DNA from: QWOP01 sp003669605
Lineage (GTDB): Bacteria; Planctomycetota; Planctomycetia; Pirellulales; UBA1268
Length of the DNA: 64,000 bases
Assembly: GCA_947481985.1 (NCBI GenBank)
Contig: CANKIK010000006.1
Coordinates: forward strand, 15,298 to 79,297
Direction: 5' to 3'
Positions within the stretch are counted from its first letter, which is position 1. Each line of letters begins with the position of its first letter. The notes beneath the pieces are model-generated. The model made no database searches, was not told the DNA's origin, and was given only the letters and a program-made list of their open reading frames with translations. Below are positions 19,080 to 27,800 of the stretch, piece by piece. Position numbers and translations under genes: made by a program.

Positions 19080-20453
19080 ATGCTCACCCCCACGCACCTT
19101 CGGCTTCGACGAATCACCTCCACGATGAGCTGGGGCTGGGTGGTATTGATGGTCTTTGCGGTGCCGGGGATGGCAAGCGCCGCTGTCCCTTGGCATCCCG
19201 ATCTGTCCCAGGCCAAGGCCGCTTCGCAGATCAGCAGGCGACCGGTCCTAATCCTATTCACGGCAACTTGGAGCGAGGCGAGCTCCGCCGCTGACAAATC
19301 ATTTCTGGCGACAGATGAGGCAGTCGCCCTGCTCACTGCCTGCTACGAACCGGTGCGGATCGACGTCGACGCCGATCCTGAGACCCATCGCCGCCTGGGC
19401 ATCTCCCACCTGCCAAGCGTCTGCGTCGTCGATGCCGACGAACGGCTCCTCGCCCGCTTCGATTGCCCCCCCACGCCCGCGGGTTTCGTGGCCGCGGCCG
19501 GCAGGGCCGCGCAGGATGCCGCCTTTGCCGCCGCCGGGCTTGCCGCCGCCCAGTCTCCCTCCCCCGCGCTGCCGTCCCCACCGGCATCCGATCCTAGGAG
19601 CAAGCCTGACGCGGGATCGTCGACGACCACTCCTGCCGCGGCCGATTCGCCACTTCCCTCCGCCCCCACCCTCCCCACCACGCCGCCGCAGTGGGCAGCG
19701 GAGACCGTCACCACGCCAATGGGCGCAGCAGAACCAGCGTCAACCTCCGTTGCCCCACCGACCGCCATCGCAGCACCTGCCACCACGCCACAGGCGGCAC
19801 TGGAACCGGCCCCAGCGCCCGCGGCTCCTGCGGCCGGCACCGGGGGCTTGAGTGCTGCACTGCCAAATTGGCTCAACCCGCGGGTCACGCCAGCGCCCCA
19901 GGCAACCACCCCGCCCACCGATCAGGCTTCGCCCCCGGCCGCGAAGAAGCCCAATGCCTTCTGGGCGACGGTGCAAAAACCGTTCAGTGGATTGGTGCGA
20001 AAAACGGTGCCGGCCACCGTCCCCGACCCTCCCTCCCAGATGCCCTCGACCGATGCCCCGGTCCCCAATGCCGATCCGCAGGCACCGATGCCGGTGGGAC
20101 TTGAGGGCTACTGCGCGGTGACGCTCCATGAGCAGAAGCAGTGGGTCGAGGGACGGGCGAAGTGGGGCGTCCGCCATCGTGGACGCACCTACCTGTTCGC
20201 CGGGCCTGCGGAGCAAAAGTCTTTTCTTGCCGATCCCGATCGCTATGCCCCCGGCCTGTCGGGGGACGATCCGGTGGTCGCCATTGATGGGAGCCGCCAA
20301 GTCGCCGGTCAGCGGCAGTACGGTGTGACCTATCAAGACAAGGTCTATCTCTTCTCGTCCGCCGAATCACGATCCGCGTTTACTGCCAATCCGCAGAAAT
20401 ACACCACACGGGTTCAGGTCGCTGAACAGTCCGGTAGCAGCACGGTCCGCTGA
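19080..20453 (+). CDS. Secreted thioredoxin-fold protein with two C-terminal YHS-like repeats
   Basis: The 457-residue protein has an Arg-rich signal peptide (about 1-35, cleavage after ASA). A thioredoxin-like domain follows (about 45-140): PVLILFTATW then DKSFL, a PVRIDVDADPE strand and the cis-Pro segment SHLPSVCVVD. The CxxC redox motif is replaced by Ser-Glu-Ala-Ser, so disulfide exchange is unlikely. A Pro/Ala-rich linker of about 190 residues leads to two YHS-type modules, one starting GLEGYCAVTL with YLFAGPAEQKSFLADPDRY, the second QYGVTYQDKVYLFSSAESR. YHS-like modules are often linked to metal proteins in planctomycetes. Probably periplasmic; role unknown. Confidence 0.75.
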   Translation: MLTPTHLRLRRITSTMSWGWVVLMVFAVPGMASAAVPWHPDLSQAKAASQISRRPVLILFTATWSEASSAADKSFLATDEAVALLTACYEPVRIDVDADPETHRRLGISHLPSVCVVDADERLLARFDCPPTPAGFVAAAGRAAQDAAFAAAGLAAAQSPSPALPSPPASDPRSKPDAGSSTTTPAAADSPLPSAPTLPTTPPQWAAETVTTPMGAAEPASTSVAPPTAIAAPATTPQAALEPAPAPAAPAAGTGGLSAALPNWLNPRVTPAPQATTPPTDQASPPAAKKPNAFWATVQKPFSGLVRKTVPATVPDPPSQMPSTDAPVPNADPQAPMPVGLEGYCAVTLHEQKQWVEGRAKWGVRHRGRTYLFAGPAEQKSFLADPDRYAPGLSGDDPVVAIDGSRQVAGQRQYGVTYQDKVYLFSSAESRSAFTANPQKYTTRVQVAEQSGSSTVR

Positions 20454-20474
20454 TAGCAACGGCGCCCATGGTCA

Positions 20475-22040
20475 TCAACCGCGGGGAACAGCCCAACGGC
20501 CCGCACGGCCCACGGCGTCATCCCAGGAAGCGGTCATCCGCCGCCGCACGGCGGCGTCGATCGTGGGTGTGAACACCCGCTCCACCCGCCGGGCCTCCGC
20601 CACGGCTGCTGCTGACGGATAGAATCCGCTGGCCAGGCCGGCCAGCAACGCAGCCCCCAGTGCAGTGGTCTCCAGAACCACAGGGCGTTCCACAGGTCGA
20701 TCGAGAACATCGGCCTGGATCTGGAGGAGGAGGTCATTGCCGCTGGCGCCGCCATCGACCCGGAGGCTCTGCAGGGGAACGCCGGCTGCCCCCTCGATCG
20801 CCCGGACCACGTCGGCCACCGACAGCGCGATCGCCTCCAGCGCCGCGCGAGCAATGTGGGCTCGGGTGGTGGCCCTGGTGAGGCCAATGATCAAACCACG
20901 GGCCGTGGGATCCCAGTGGGGAGTCCCCAGTCCAGCCAGTGCCGGTACCAACACGACGCCCCCCGTATCGGGCACACTGCGGGCCAGTGGCTCAATGTCC
21001 GCCGCCCGTTCGATGATCCCCAAGCCATCTCGCAGCCAACCAACAATGGCGCCGGCGATGAACACCGATCCTTCCAGACACCAACTGACGCTCCCCGGGA
21101 CGGCTCCACAGCCCACGGTGGCCAGGAGCCCCGGCGCCGCCAGCGGCCGCTGCGTACCGGTGGAGAAAAGCAAGAAGGCGCCGGTGCCGTAGGTGTTCTT
21201 GGCGGTGCCGGGCAGGACGCAGCCGTGCGCAAATCCAGCAGCCTGCTGGTCGCCGGCACAGCCAGCGATCCGGACCGCGGCCCCAAACACGCCGGCATCG
21301 GTGGTGCCAAAGTCACCAGACGATGGTCGCACCTCGGGGAGGATCGCCCGCGGCACATCGAACAGACGGCACAAGTCGTCGCTCCACTCCAGACGATCGA
21401 TGTCGTAGAGCAACGTCCGGCTGGCGTTGGTGGGATCGGTGGCATGAACGCGTCCGCCGGTGAGCCGCCAGATGAGAAATGTGTCGACTGTGCCGAAGAG
21501 GATCCGACCAGCCTCGCAAGCCACCCGCAAGCCCGGCATGGTCTCGAGGAGGTGCATGATCTTCGTCGCGGAGAAATAGGGGTCGAGGAGCAGTCCGGTG
21601 CGCCGTCGCACCTCTTCCTCGAGGCCTGCGTTTTTCAATCGCTGGCAGATCCCCGCCGACACCCGGCTCTGCCAGACGATCGCCGGGCTCACTGGCTGGC
21701 CGCTGACTCTGTCCCAGAGGATCGTCGTCTCGCGTTGGTTGGTGATACCGATCGCGGCCAACCGTGCCGGAGCCAGTCCCGCGCGGGCCACGACGTCGCG
21801 GGCGCAGCCAAGTTGCGTCCGCCACAGGTCCTCGGGATCGTGTTCGACGACCGCCAGATCGGCCTCCGGTCCAGTCCCTCCATCCCCCGCGGCCGTGGCA
21901 TTGCGGAGGTGCTGGGGAAACTCCTCCTGAGCTGTGGCCACCGGCAGTCCGCGGCGATCGAAGAGGATCGCCCTGCTGGAAGTCGTTCCCTGATCGAGTG
22001 CCAACACGCAGTCTCGATCGCTGCCTCTGTCACCGTCCAT
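20475..22040 (-). CDS. glpK: Glycerol kinase
   Basis: The 521-residue FGGY-family kinase converts glycerol and ATP to glycerol 3-phosphate in the cytoplasm. The N-terminal ALDQGTTSSRAILFD phosphate-binding loop, GITNQRETTILWD with VWQSR, the EGSVFIAGA segment, the KNTYGTGAFLLF region and the C-terminal RVDGGASGNDLLLQIQADVL block are all typical of GlpK. The length is slightly above the usual 500 residues because of an insert near residue 40 (Ala/Gly/Thr) and an Arg-rich tail. The start at 22040 overlaps the end of glpD by 11 bases, so the two are one operon with glpD first: kinase and dehydrogenase act in sequence on glycerol. Confidence 0.95.
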   Translation of the reverse strand: MDGDRGSDRDCVLALDQGTTSSRAILFDRRGLPVATAQEEFPQHLRNATAAGDGGTGPEADLAVVEHDPEDLWRTQLGCARDVVARAGLAPARLAAIGITNQRETTILWDRVSGQPVSPAIVWQSRVSAGICQRLKNAGLEEEVRRRTGLLLDPYFSATKIMHLLETMPGLRVACEAGRILFGTVDTFLIWRLTGGRVHATDPTNASRTLLYDIDRLEWSDDLCRLFDVPRAILPEVRPSSGDFGTTDAGVFGAAVRIAGCAGDQQAAGFAHGCVLPGTAKNTYGTGAFLLFSTGTQRPLAAPGLLATVGCGAVPGSVSWCLEGSVFIAGAIVGWLRDGLGIIERAADIEPLARSVPDTGGVVLVPALAGLGTPHWDPTARGLIIGLTRATTRAHIARAALEAIALSVADVVRAIEGAAGVPLQSLRVDGGASGNDLLLQIQADVLDRPVERPVVLETTALGAALLAGLASGFYPSAAAVAEARRVERVFTPTIDAAVRRRMTASWDDAVGRAGRWAVPRG

Positions 22041-23832
22041 GCCTTGGCTCCTTTTCTGGATAGTCCGTGTCCTGCCGGGAAAGTGGATCGACGTGCCCTT
22101 CCCCTGTGTCGCCACGGAGTTGCTTCCCATACCGCTGCTTGAGCGTGGCGGTCATGGTGGCGATTTCGCCTTCTACCGCGTCGGACTCCATGGCACCGGC
22201 GCGGACCATGGCGTCGGCCACGGCACGGAGCGTACGCGATGCGAGGTCGGGATCGAAGGCGAGCATCAACCGGCGTTCGATGAGATCATCGAGTGTCGTG
22301 GCCCATTCACTGGCAAGGCAGTAGTGGACAGCCGCCGTCGGAAGCCAGGATCCGGCCAGCAGTCCCCCTTCCATGCCAATCAGTTCAAGCGCCGCTGTGC
22401 CCAACAGATCCACCGTCGCCCGAGCCGCTTCTTTGGCCTCGGCCGGCTCCAATCCAGCGTCCTCGAGCCAAGCAGCAACGGGCGACTCGATGCGTTCCCT
22501 GGCCGCTGCCGAAACGGCCCCCGGCAGCGGCCGGTCCCGCGATGTGGCTGTCACGGGCATGGAGAGCGCCGTGAGGATCTCGGCTGCGGCGGACTCGGCC
22601 AGACTCCGGCAGGTGGTCAGCTTGCCCCCCACGATCGACCACAGCGGCAGCGGAGCCCCGGCACGGCGGACAATCATGTGCCGTCGCGTGATCCCGGCCG
22701 GAGCACCGTCGGTCGCCGGCAGCGGCCGCACACCGCAGTAATGCTGCACGACGTCGCTGCGTCGGGGGGCCACCGCCGGGAAGAGGACTCCCACAGCGGC
22801 CAGCAAGTAGTCGATCTCGGCGTCGTCAGCCCGCGCGGTGGCGGGATCGCCGCTGAAGGGGATGTCGGTCGTTCCCACAAGCACCAAACGCCCGCCGAAG
22901 GGCAGGACAAACATCGGGCGCCCATCGGCAGCCTCGGCATACACGCCCCGACTCCCCAGCGCACGACGCAACTGCGAACTGTCGATGAGCAGGTGGCTCC
23001 CCTTCGTTCCCCCGATCAGGCGGCGTTGCTCACCACCGGTTCTCTCCGGCAGGAGTTCGCCAAGCGTCCGATCAACCCATGCCCCGGTGGCATTGACGAG
23101 GCTCCGCGGCGCGAGCAGCAGCGCCGCGCCGGCATCCCCAAGGCCCATGCCACTCATGCCACTCATGACCCGGAGTCGACCATCGGCCTCCAGGCGAGCG
23201 CCGGCCCGTGTGATCACGGCGAACGGGATGCCGCGGGATGCTGCAATCCGCCGCGCATCGATCAGCAGTTCGACGGTGAACCGCTCCGGGAAGAGCATCT
23301 GAGCGTCGGTGTACAGGCAGGCTTGCGGATAGCGGGCTGCGTCCACTCCCGGCATACCGGGCAATCCGGCCCGCACCATCCGATGCCGAGGCCATGCCGA
23401 TCCCCACGACAACAGGTCGTACATCGTCAGCCCCGCCCCCACCGTCCACGCGCCGCGGCCGCGCCGACTGGCACACCGCTTGGCCATCGACTCCCACCCC
23501 AGGATCCGCGCCGCGGCTGACAGCAGTCCACCGAATCGTCCCCGGACCGGCACATAGAACCCCAGCGGCTGCACCAAGTGGGGCGCCAGCCGTACCAACC
23601 GCTCCCGCTCCAGCAGGCTTTCGCGAACCAGCGAGACCTCTCCATACTCAAGGTACCGCAGCCCGCCGTGTACCAGCCGCGATGACCACGAGGTGGTGCC
23701 GGAAGCGATGTCTCCCGCCTCGATCACCGTCACGCTAGCGCCGTTGAGGACCAACTCGCGGGCCAAGCCCGCGCCATTGATGCCGGCCCCAAGCACCACG
23801 ACATCGGGAGCGGAGTGGTGCACACTGTTCAT
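22030..23832 (-). CDS. glpD: Glycerol-3-phosphate dehydrogenase, FAD-dependent
   Basis: The 600-residue flavoprotein oxidises glycerol 3-phosphate to dihydroxyacetone phosphate and passes electrons to quinone at the membrane. An N-terminal dinucleotide-binding loop VVLGAGINGAG is followed by the family signature SGTTSWSSRLVHGGLRYLE, the second signature block GTKGSHLLID, and VGTTDIPFSGDP with CGVRPLP. The C-terminal domain (from about 470) has the helical pattern of GlpD. The start at 23832 sits just ahead of the Rossmann strand. A dispersed hairpin element lies about 130 bases upstream in the shared divergent region. Confidence 0.95.
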   Translation of the reverse strand: MNSVHHSAPDVVVLGAGINGAGLARELVLNGASVTVIEAGDIASGTTSWSSRLVHGGLRYLEYGEVSLVRESLLERERLVRLAPHLVQPLGFYVPVRGRFGGLLSAAARILGWESMAKRCASRRGRGAWTVGAGLTMYDLLSWGSAWPRHRMVRAGLPGMPGVDAARYPQACLYTDAQMLFPERFTVELLIDARRIAASRGIPFAVITRAGARLEADGRLRVMSGMSGMGLGDAGAALLLAPRSLVNATGAWVDRTLGELLPERTGGEQRRLIGGTKGSHLLIDSSQLRRALGSRGVYAEAADGRPMFVLPFGGRLVLVGTTDIPFSGDPATARADDAEIDYLLAAVGVLFPAVAPRRSDVVQHYCGVRPLPATDGAPAGITRRHMIVRRAGAPLPLWSIVGGKLTTCRSLAESAAAEILTALSMPVTATSRDRPLPGAVSAAARERIESPVAAWLEDAGLEPAEAKEAARATVDLLGTAALELIGMEGGLLAGSWLPTAAVHYCLASEWATTLDDLIERRLMLAFDPDLASRTLRAVADAMVRAGAMESDAVEGEIATMTATLKQRYGKQLRGDTGEGHVDPLSRQDTDYPEKEPRHGR

Positions 23833-23960
23833 CCCTGTCCGTCCCCTTGTTCCCAGCGTCCTCCGTGAGGCACATCGGCCACTATACTCCTCTCCGAACC
23901 AATCCCGGCCCCTGCCAGGCGACTCCCCGCCATGCACACTTCTCCCACTCTTCGCTGCCG

Positions 23961-23991
23961 GTGGAAAAAGTCATTCCGGACCTTTTTCCAC
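23961..23991 (-). repeat. Dispersed hairpin element, copy 2 (between glpD and the STN-domain gene)
   Basis: A perfect 10-bp inverted repeat, GTGGAAAAAG (23961-23970) with CTTTTTCCAC (23982-23991), encloses the core. Read on the minus strand the core is GTCCGGAATGAC followed by TTTTT. Beyond it on the plus strand comes a further block (GGACACCGCCGTTTTT, to about 24013) that also has a counterpart beside copy 3. The minus orientation points to glpD. Confidence 0.7.
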
Positions 23992-24105
23992 TTAGGACAC
24001 CGCCGTTTTTCTCGGGGATGGCGGACTCGTGACCGCCTCCTGGGGCGAATTCCAACAGTCTCTCCACAGCCTCTTTGCCGCCCCGCACACCCATCGGCTC
24101 GGACG

Positions 24106-25173
24106 ATGATCGCGGCGGTCTGCTGGCTCCTCGTGGTCTCCATGGCGGACGGTGTGGCCCAACCGGCGGCGAAGGCCCGCGACGGCTCGGTGAAGGTGCC
24201 GCGGCCGCCGCGGGATGCGCGGATCACGGCGACATGGACGGGCATCGAGTTGGGGGCACTGGGCGGACGACTGGGGGAAGTCTGCGGCCGGCCGGTGGTC
24301 ATCGATCGCCGTATCGACCCACAGAGCCGGATCTCGCTGGTCGCCACCGAGATGGCCCCGGACGCGGTGCTGGAATCGGTCGCCCGCCAGGCTGGAGCGA
24401 GCTGCGCCATTCTCCCCGAGGTAATCCGCATCACTCCCCAGGGCACCGCTGCACGCCTGGTGGCAGCCGATGTCCGGCGACGCCGGGAAATCTCCGCATT
24501 GCCTGGGACGCTCCGCGACCTGGCGACCGCCCGGGCCCCTTGGAGCTGGCCAGCCGGAACCACTCCCCGCGACCTCCTGTCCAGACTCGCCACTGATTCG
24601 GAGCTTGAGTTGCTCGGCTTGGAGCAGCTCCCTCACGATCATTTCCCCGCCGCCAATCTCCCCCCCCTGCCGCTGGCAGACCGCCTCGATCTGCTCTTAG
24701 CCCACTTCGACATGCGGGTGGCCTGGAAATCTGTCCGGCTCCCTCAGAATGGCCAGCCGCTGTGCCTCAACGTGGTGCCGATCGACGGTCCAGCGGCCCA
24801 GCGGAGCGATTCTCCAGACGCCACCGAGAACGTCCACGGCGGGACAGTCGTCGTCAAAGCCCCGGGCAGCCGCCTGACTGTGCCGGCACCACAGACCGCA
24901 CCGACCACTCAAGCGGCCCCTGCCGGCGACACCTTCTCGCTGACGGTGGCTGCTCCGCTGGAGCAACTGCTGATCACGGTGGCGATGCGTCTGGGGCTCG
25001 ACCTCAAACTCGACCGGGAGCAACTGCGTGCGAAGGGAATCGCAGCCGGCGAGATCGTGCGGGTCGAGATTCACGATGCGTCCCGCGACGCCCTGCTCGA
25101 CGCCATCGTGGCGCCCCTGGATCTGGTGTGGGAGATCCGTGCTGGAGCGCTCGTAGTCGGGCCCCGGCCGTAA
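24106..25173 (+). CDS. Secreted protein with STN/secretin-N-like domains but no secretin barrel
   Basis: The 355-residue protein has a signal peptide (about 1-19). It contains short alpha/beta modules of the STN (secretin and TonB N-terminus) type: WTGIELGALGGRLGEVCGRPVVIDRRID near residue 45, and a C-terminal pair LEQLLITVAMRLGLDLKLDREQ and SRDALLDAIVAPLDLVWEI with final strand GALVVGPRP. There is a repeated ADRLDLLLAHFDMRVAWKS module in the middle. No secretin beta-barrel or TonB-dependent receptor domain follows, so it is not a complete secretin. It may be a periplasmic adaptor for an outer-membrane complex. It converges with the TPR gene at 25196. The ATG at 24106 is chosen because the signal peptide begins there. 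Confidence 0.65.
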   Translation: MIAAVCWLLVVSMADGVAQPAAKARDGSVKVPRPPRDARITATWTGIELGALGGRLGEVCGRPVVIDRRIDPQSRISLVATEMAPDAVLESVARQAGASCAILPEVIRITPQGTAARLVAADVRRRREISALPGTLRDLATARAPWSWPAGTTPRDLLSRLATDSELELLGLEQLPHDHFPAANLPPLPLADRLDLLLAHFDMRVAWKSVRLPQNGQPLCLNVVPIDGPAAQRSDSPDATENVHGGTVVVKAPGSRLTVPAPQTAPTTQAAPAGDTFSLTVAAPLEQLLITVAMRLGLDLKLDREQLRAKGIAAGEIVRVEIHDASRDALLDAIVAPLDLVWEIRAGALVVGPRP

Positions 25174-25195
25174 CCAGGCTGCCGAGGCGATGGGC

Positions 25196-26536
25196 TCAAT
25201 TGCCGCTGGCGGAGGAACGGCCTCCCGCAGGCCTCCCCAGCACCCGGCCGGCGGGAACCAGTTCCGCGGCGGGTTGTTTGTGCAGCACCGATCCCGATCG
25301 CCCCGTGCGGGCACGGAGCGCGTCAAGATTCTTTCGCGCCCCCGGATGCTTGGGATCGATCCGCAGCACTTCGGAATAGGAGTCGCCGGCATGGGCGTAT
25401 TCCGCCTGCCGTGCCTGCGCCACGCCGCGGTTGAACCATGCCTGGGCGTTGCGGGAATCGTGCCGGATTGCCTGATCGAAGTCAGACTCGGCCTTGGCTG
25501 GTTCGTCGGTGGCGAGGTATGCCAAGCCGCGGTTGAGGTAGGCCAAATCATAGGTGCGGTCGCGGCGGATCGCCGAGGAATACGCACTGATCGCCTCGAG
25601 TGGTCGACCGATTTCTATCAGCGTCAGACCGCGCCACAACTCCGGCCGCGGATCGTCGTAGCCGATGCCGGCCGCGTCCTCGAAATCTTCAAGGGCGATA
25701 CCGTGACGCCCGATGTGGAACCAAGCGATCCCCCGCCGCAGATAGAGTTCCGGATCGGTCGGGTCGATCCGCAGCCCCGTCGAACAAGCATCCACAGAAC
25801 CCTCGAAATCCCCCATGTGCCGAGCGACGACTCCCAGAGCAAGCCACGCCAGGGGCATCTTCGGCGACAACTTGATCGCTTCCTGGATCGTGTCCTTGGC
25901 CTCTTGGTACTTCCCGGCGCGGTCCAGTTTTTCCGCTTTCACAAGCAGTTGGCCGGCCGGTGATTCATCGACCTCCTCCTCTTCGTCGTCGTCGAGGACG
26001 TCCGGAAACGGCAGCAGGTCATCCATGCCGCGGCCGAGCGGCCTGACCCCCGGACGGGTCCGGGGGGCTGCCGCCTTGTCCAAGTCGTCGGCTGCGTCCT
26101 CTGCTGCTGCTCCCTTGTCCTTCAATCCCGGGACAACGGCCGGAGCCCCGGGCACGGTCTTCTCTGGGAATGGCAGAGGCAACTTCGCTCTCCCCTCGGC
26201 ACCCGGCCGATTCGGAACCGGCTTCCTGCCTTCGGCTTTGCCGAACGGGTTGAGTTCGTCGGCGAAGGGATCATCGACGACGTTCTCCTTTAACGTCTGG
26301 GCCTGAGCAAGTTGGTTGGGCGCCGCAATCGCCCCCGCCGGGCCGGCCAGCACCAGTTCTGCCTCGGCGACGGAAGCGGAGGGGGCTTCGGGCAACGGCC
26401 CGCTGCCTCTGGCCTCAATGGCCGCAAGCATCGCCAGTATGCAACCACCCGCACGGAGCACTCCCAAGGCGCTCCCGCTCGGTCGCGGCCCTGCAGTCAA
26501 GCGGTGGAGGGGGGGAAGGGTCATCGTGATCGTCAT
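25196..26536 (-). CDS. Secreted tetratricopeptide-repeat protein
   Basis: The 446-residue protein has a signal-like hydrophobic segment at about 24-42, a Pro/Ala/Lys-rich linker (about 70-170), and an acidic DDDEEEEVDES stretch. Six consecutive TPR units follow from about residue 190 to 400, with typical alternation (AGKYQEAKDTIQEAIKLSP, AWLALGVVARHMGDFEGSV, AYLNRGLAYLATDEPAKAESDFDQAI, AWFNRGVAQARQAEYAHAGDSY). The last 40 residues are low complexity. TPR proteins are scaffolds, so the partner cannot be named, but the convergent neighbour has STN modules and both are exported, which makes a shared envelope complex possible. A second in-frame ATG at 26524 is an equally good start. Confidence 0.8.
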   Translation of the reverse strand: MTITMTLPPLHRLTAGPRPSGSALGVLRAGGCILAMLAAIEARGSGPLPEAPSASVAEAELVLAGPAGAIAAPNQLAQAQTLKENVVDDPFADELNPFGKAEGRKPVPNRPGAEGRAKLPLPFPEKTVPGAPAVVPGLKDKGAAAEDAADDLDKAAAPRTRPGVRPLGRGMDDLLPFPDVLDDDEEEEVDESPAGQLLVKAEKLDRAGKYQEAKDTIQEAIKLSPKMPLAWLALGVVARHMGDFEGSVDACSTGLRIDPTDPELYLRRGIAWFHIGRHGIALEDFEDAAGIGYDDPRPELWRGLTLIEIGRPLEAISAYSSAIRRDRTYDLAYLNRGLAYLATDEPAKAESDFDQAIRHDSRNAQAWFNRGVAQARQAEYAHAGDSYSEVLRIDPKHPGARKNLDALRARTGRSGSVLHKQPAAELVPAGRVLGRPAGGRSSASGN

Positions 26537-26658
26537 CCGTCAAAGAGGGGAGCACCTTTCTTCAGCCATCGGCAAACCTCACGCGGGTTCCCCCGCTTCC
26601 ACGCCCCTGCCCGACGCGGATGACACAATCGTTGCCATCGGTCACCGCAAGGTCGGTA

Positions 26659-27012
26659 TCACCCGACAAGCCCACCGAGGCGTTCTTGAATCCCCTCGCG
26701 GATCCTTCCCTTGAACAGCGCAGCAGCGACGGGCAGCTGCAGTTCCACAAGCAACTCCTCGAGGAGGATCTCCAGCGATCCGTCGAACTTCATCCCCGCC
26801 ACGGCGAGGTTGAACCGCATTTTGTCGTCCCCCTCCCACTGGGCGGTGATCTCGCCGACCGACTGGGCATACTCCGACTGAGCCTTCACGAGCGCTTCGT
26901 CGAGCCGCCGCCTGACCTCTTCGGGCTCCAAGCCGTGGGGCACCCTGACTTCGAGATTCTTCACGACTGGTCCATCTCCGTGGGAGGAATGGGGGAGAAA
27001 CGTGGGAGTCAT
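26659..27012 (-). CDS. Polyhydroxyalkanoic-acid-system-family small protein
   Basis: The 117-residue protein matches the look of the PHA granule-associated/PHA_gran_rgn family: a first strand KNLEVRVPHGL, a helix PEEVRRRLDEALVKAQSEYAQ, GEITAQWEGDDKMRFNLAVAGMKFDG strands, and a C-terminal helical LPVAAALFKGRIREGIQERL. Family members are small, of ill-defined role, and not necessarily tied to polyester storage; no PHA synthase is in the window. Its ATG overlaps the stop of mfnB (ATGA at 27009-27012), so it is the last gene of a coupled three-gene operon. The first 15 residues are poorly conserved, and a downstream start is possible. Confidence 0.7.
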   Translation of the reverse strand: MTPTFLPHSSHGDGPVVKNLEVRVPHGLEPEEVRRRLDEALVKAQSEYAQSVGEITAQWEGDDKMRFNLAVAGMKFDGSLEILLEELLVELQLPVAAALFKGRIREGIQERLGGLVG

Positions 27013-27800
27013 CAAACCGGTGCGGGCGGCGGGGGAATGACAACGGCCGCAGCGGCCTCCCGCACCAACCGCCGATCAACCTTTCCCAGTCGGTCGCCCG
27101 CTGTCTCACCATTGAAACATACGGCGGAGCGGAGTGCGACTACATCAGCGCCGGTCGCGGCCGCGAGGCCTGCCTCCTGGAGGGACAACTTCCCCGCCAC
27201 CGCCACCGGCAGCCCCGCTCCATGGGCCAAGGCCACCCACCGCCGCACTTCCTCCTGCCTGGCGTGGCCAAAGAGCCCGGGCCCAGACTTCCCAAAAGTG
27301 TCGATGAGCACGCCAGTGCAGCCAACCCTCAAGCCCGCAGCGATCACCTGCTCAGGGGGAGGCGCGCCCACCGGGCCCCAGTCGGCGTAGGCGACCGCCA
27401 CCAGACCCGTTCCGGCGGGCAGGCCGCCGGCAATCGTTCTCAGGGCGGCCTCCCAACCACGGCCAGCGGTCGCGGAGAGCCCAGCCTTCACGGCCGCTGG
27501 CTGCCGGGCACCTGGCGGAAGTTGCGCACAGACCGCCGCGACATAGTCGAGAATCCCACGTGTGCAAAGCGCCAAGGAAACCCCTTCCAAGGGGCTGGCG
27601 TCGGCCAGTTCGCCGCAGGCGTGCGTCCAGGGGACGGTGCCTCCGACCGCGGCGGCGATGGTGGCGATGGTGGCAGGCGCGGCAGCCCCGAGTGGCCCGG
27701 CGAGCGGTTCCTTGACATCAATGATCGACGCCCCGCCTGCCAGCGCCTCCGCCACCTCGGCCGCATCGCGCACGCTGACCAACAACCCCTTCCACTTCAC
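27012..27800 (-). CDS. mfnB: (5-formylfuran-3-yl)methyl phosphate synthase (methanofuran pathway)
   Basis: The 262-residue TIM-barrel enzyme of the MfnB/DUF556 family condenses two glyceraldehyde-3-phosphate molecules into the furan precursor of methanofuran. Lysines expected in the active site are visible: Lys30 in IIDVKEPLAGPLG, Lys106 in AAVKAGLS and Lys172 in DTFGKSGPG. The C-terminal GADVVALRSAVCF block is also typical. Planctomycetes and methylotrophs use methanofuran-like and methanopterin-like carriers for C1 oxidation, which fits the DHPS-like/pab operon at 2.2-5.9 kb. The GTG start at 27800 overlaps the upstream stop (GTGA). Confidence 0.9.
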   Translation of the reverse strand: MKWKGLLVSVRDAAEVAEALAGGASIIDVKEPLAGPLGAAAPATIATIAAAVGGTVPWTHACGELADASPLEGVSLALCTRGILDYVAAVCAQLPPGARQPAAVKAGLSATAGRGWEAALRTIAGGLPAGTGLVAVAYADWGPVGAPPPEQVIAAGLRVGCTGVLIDTFGKSGPGLFGHARQEEVRRWVALAHGAGLPVAVAGKLSLQEAGLAAATGADVVALRSAVCFNGETAGDRLGKVDRRLVREAAAAVVIPPPPAPV

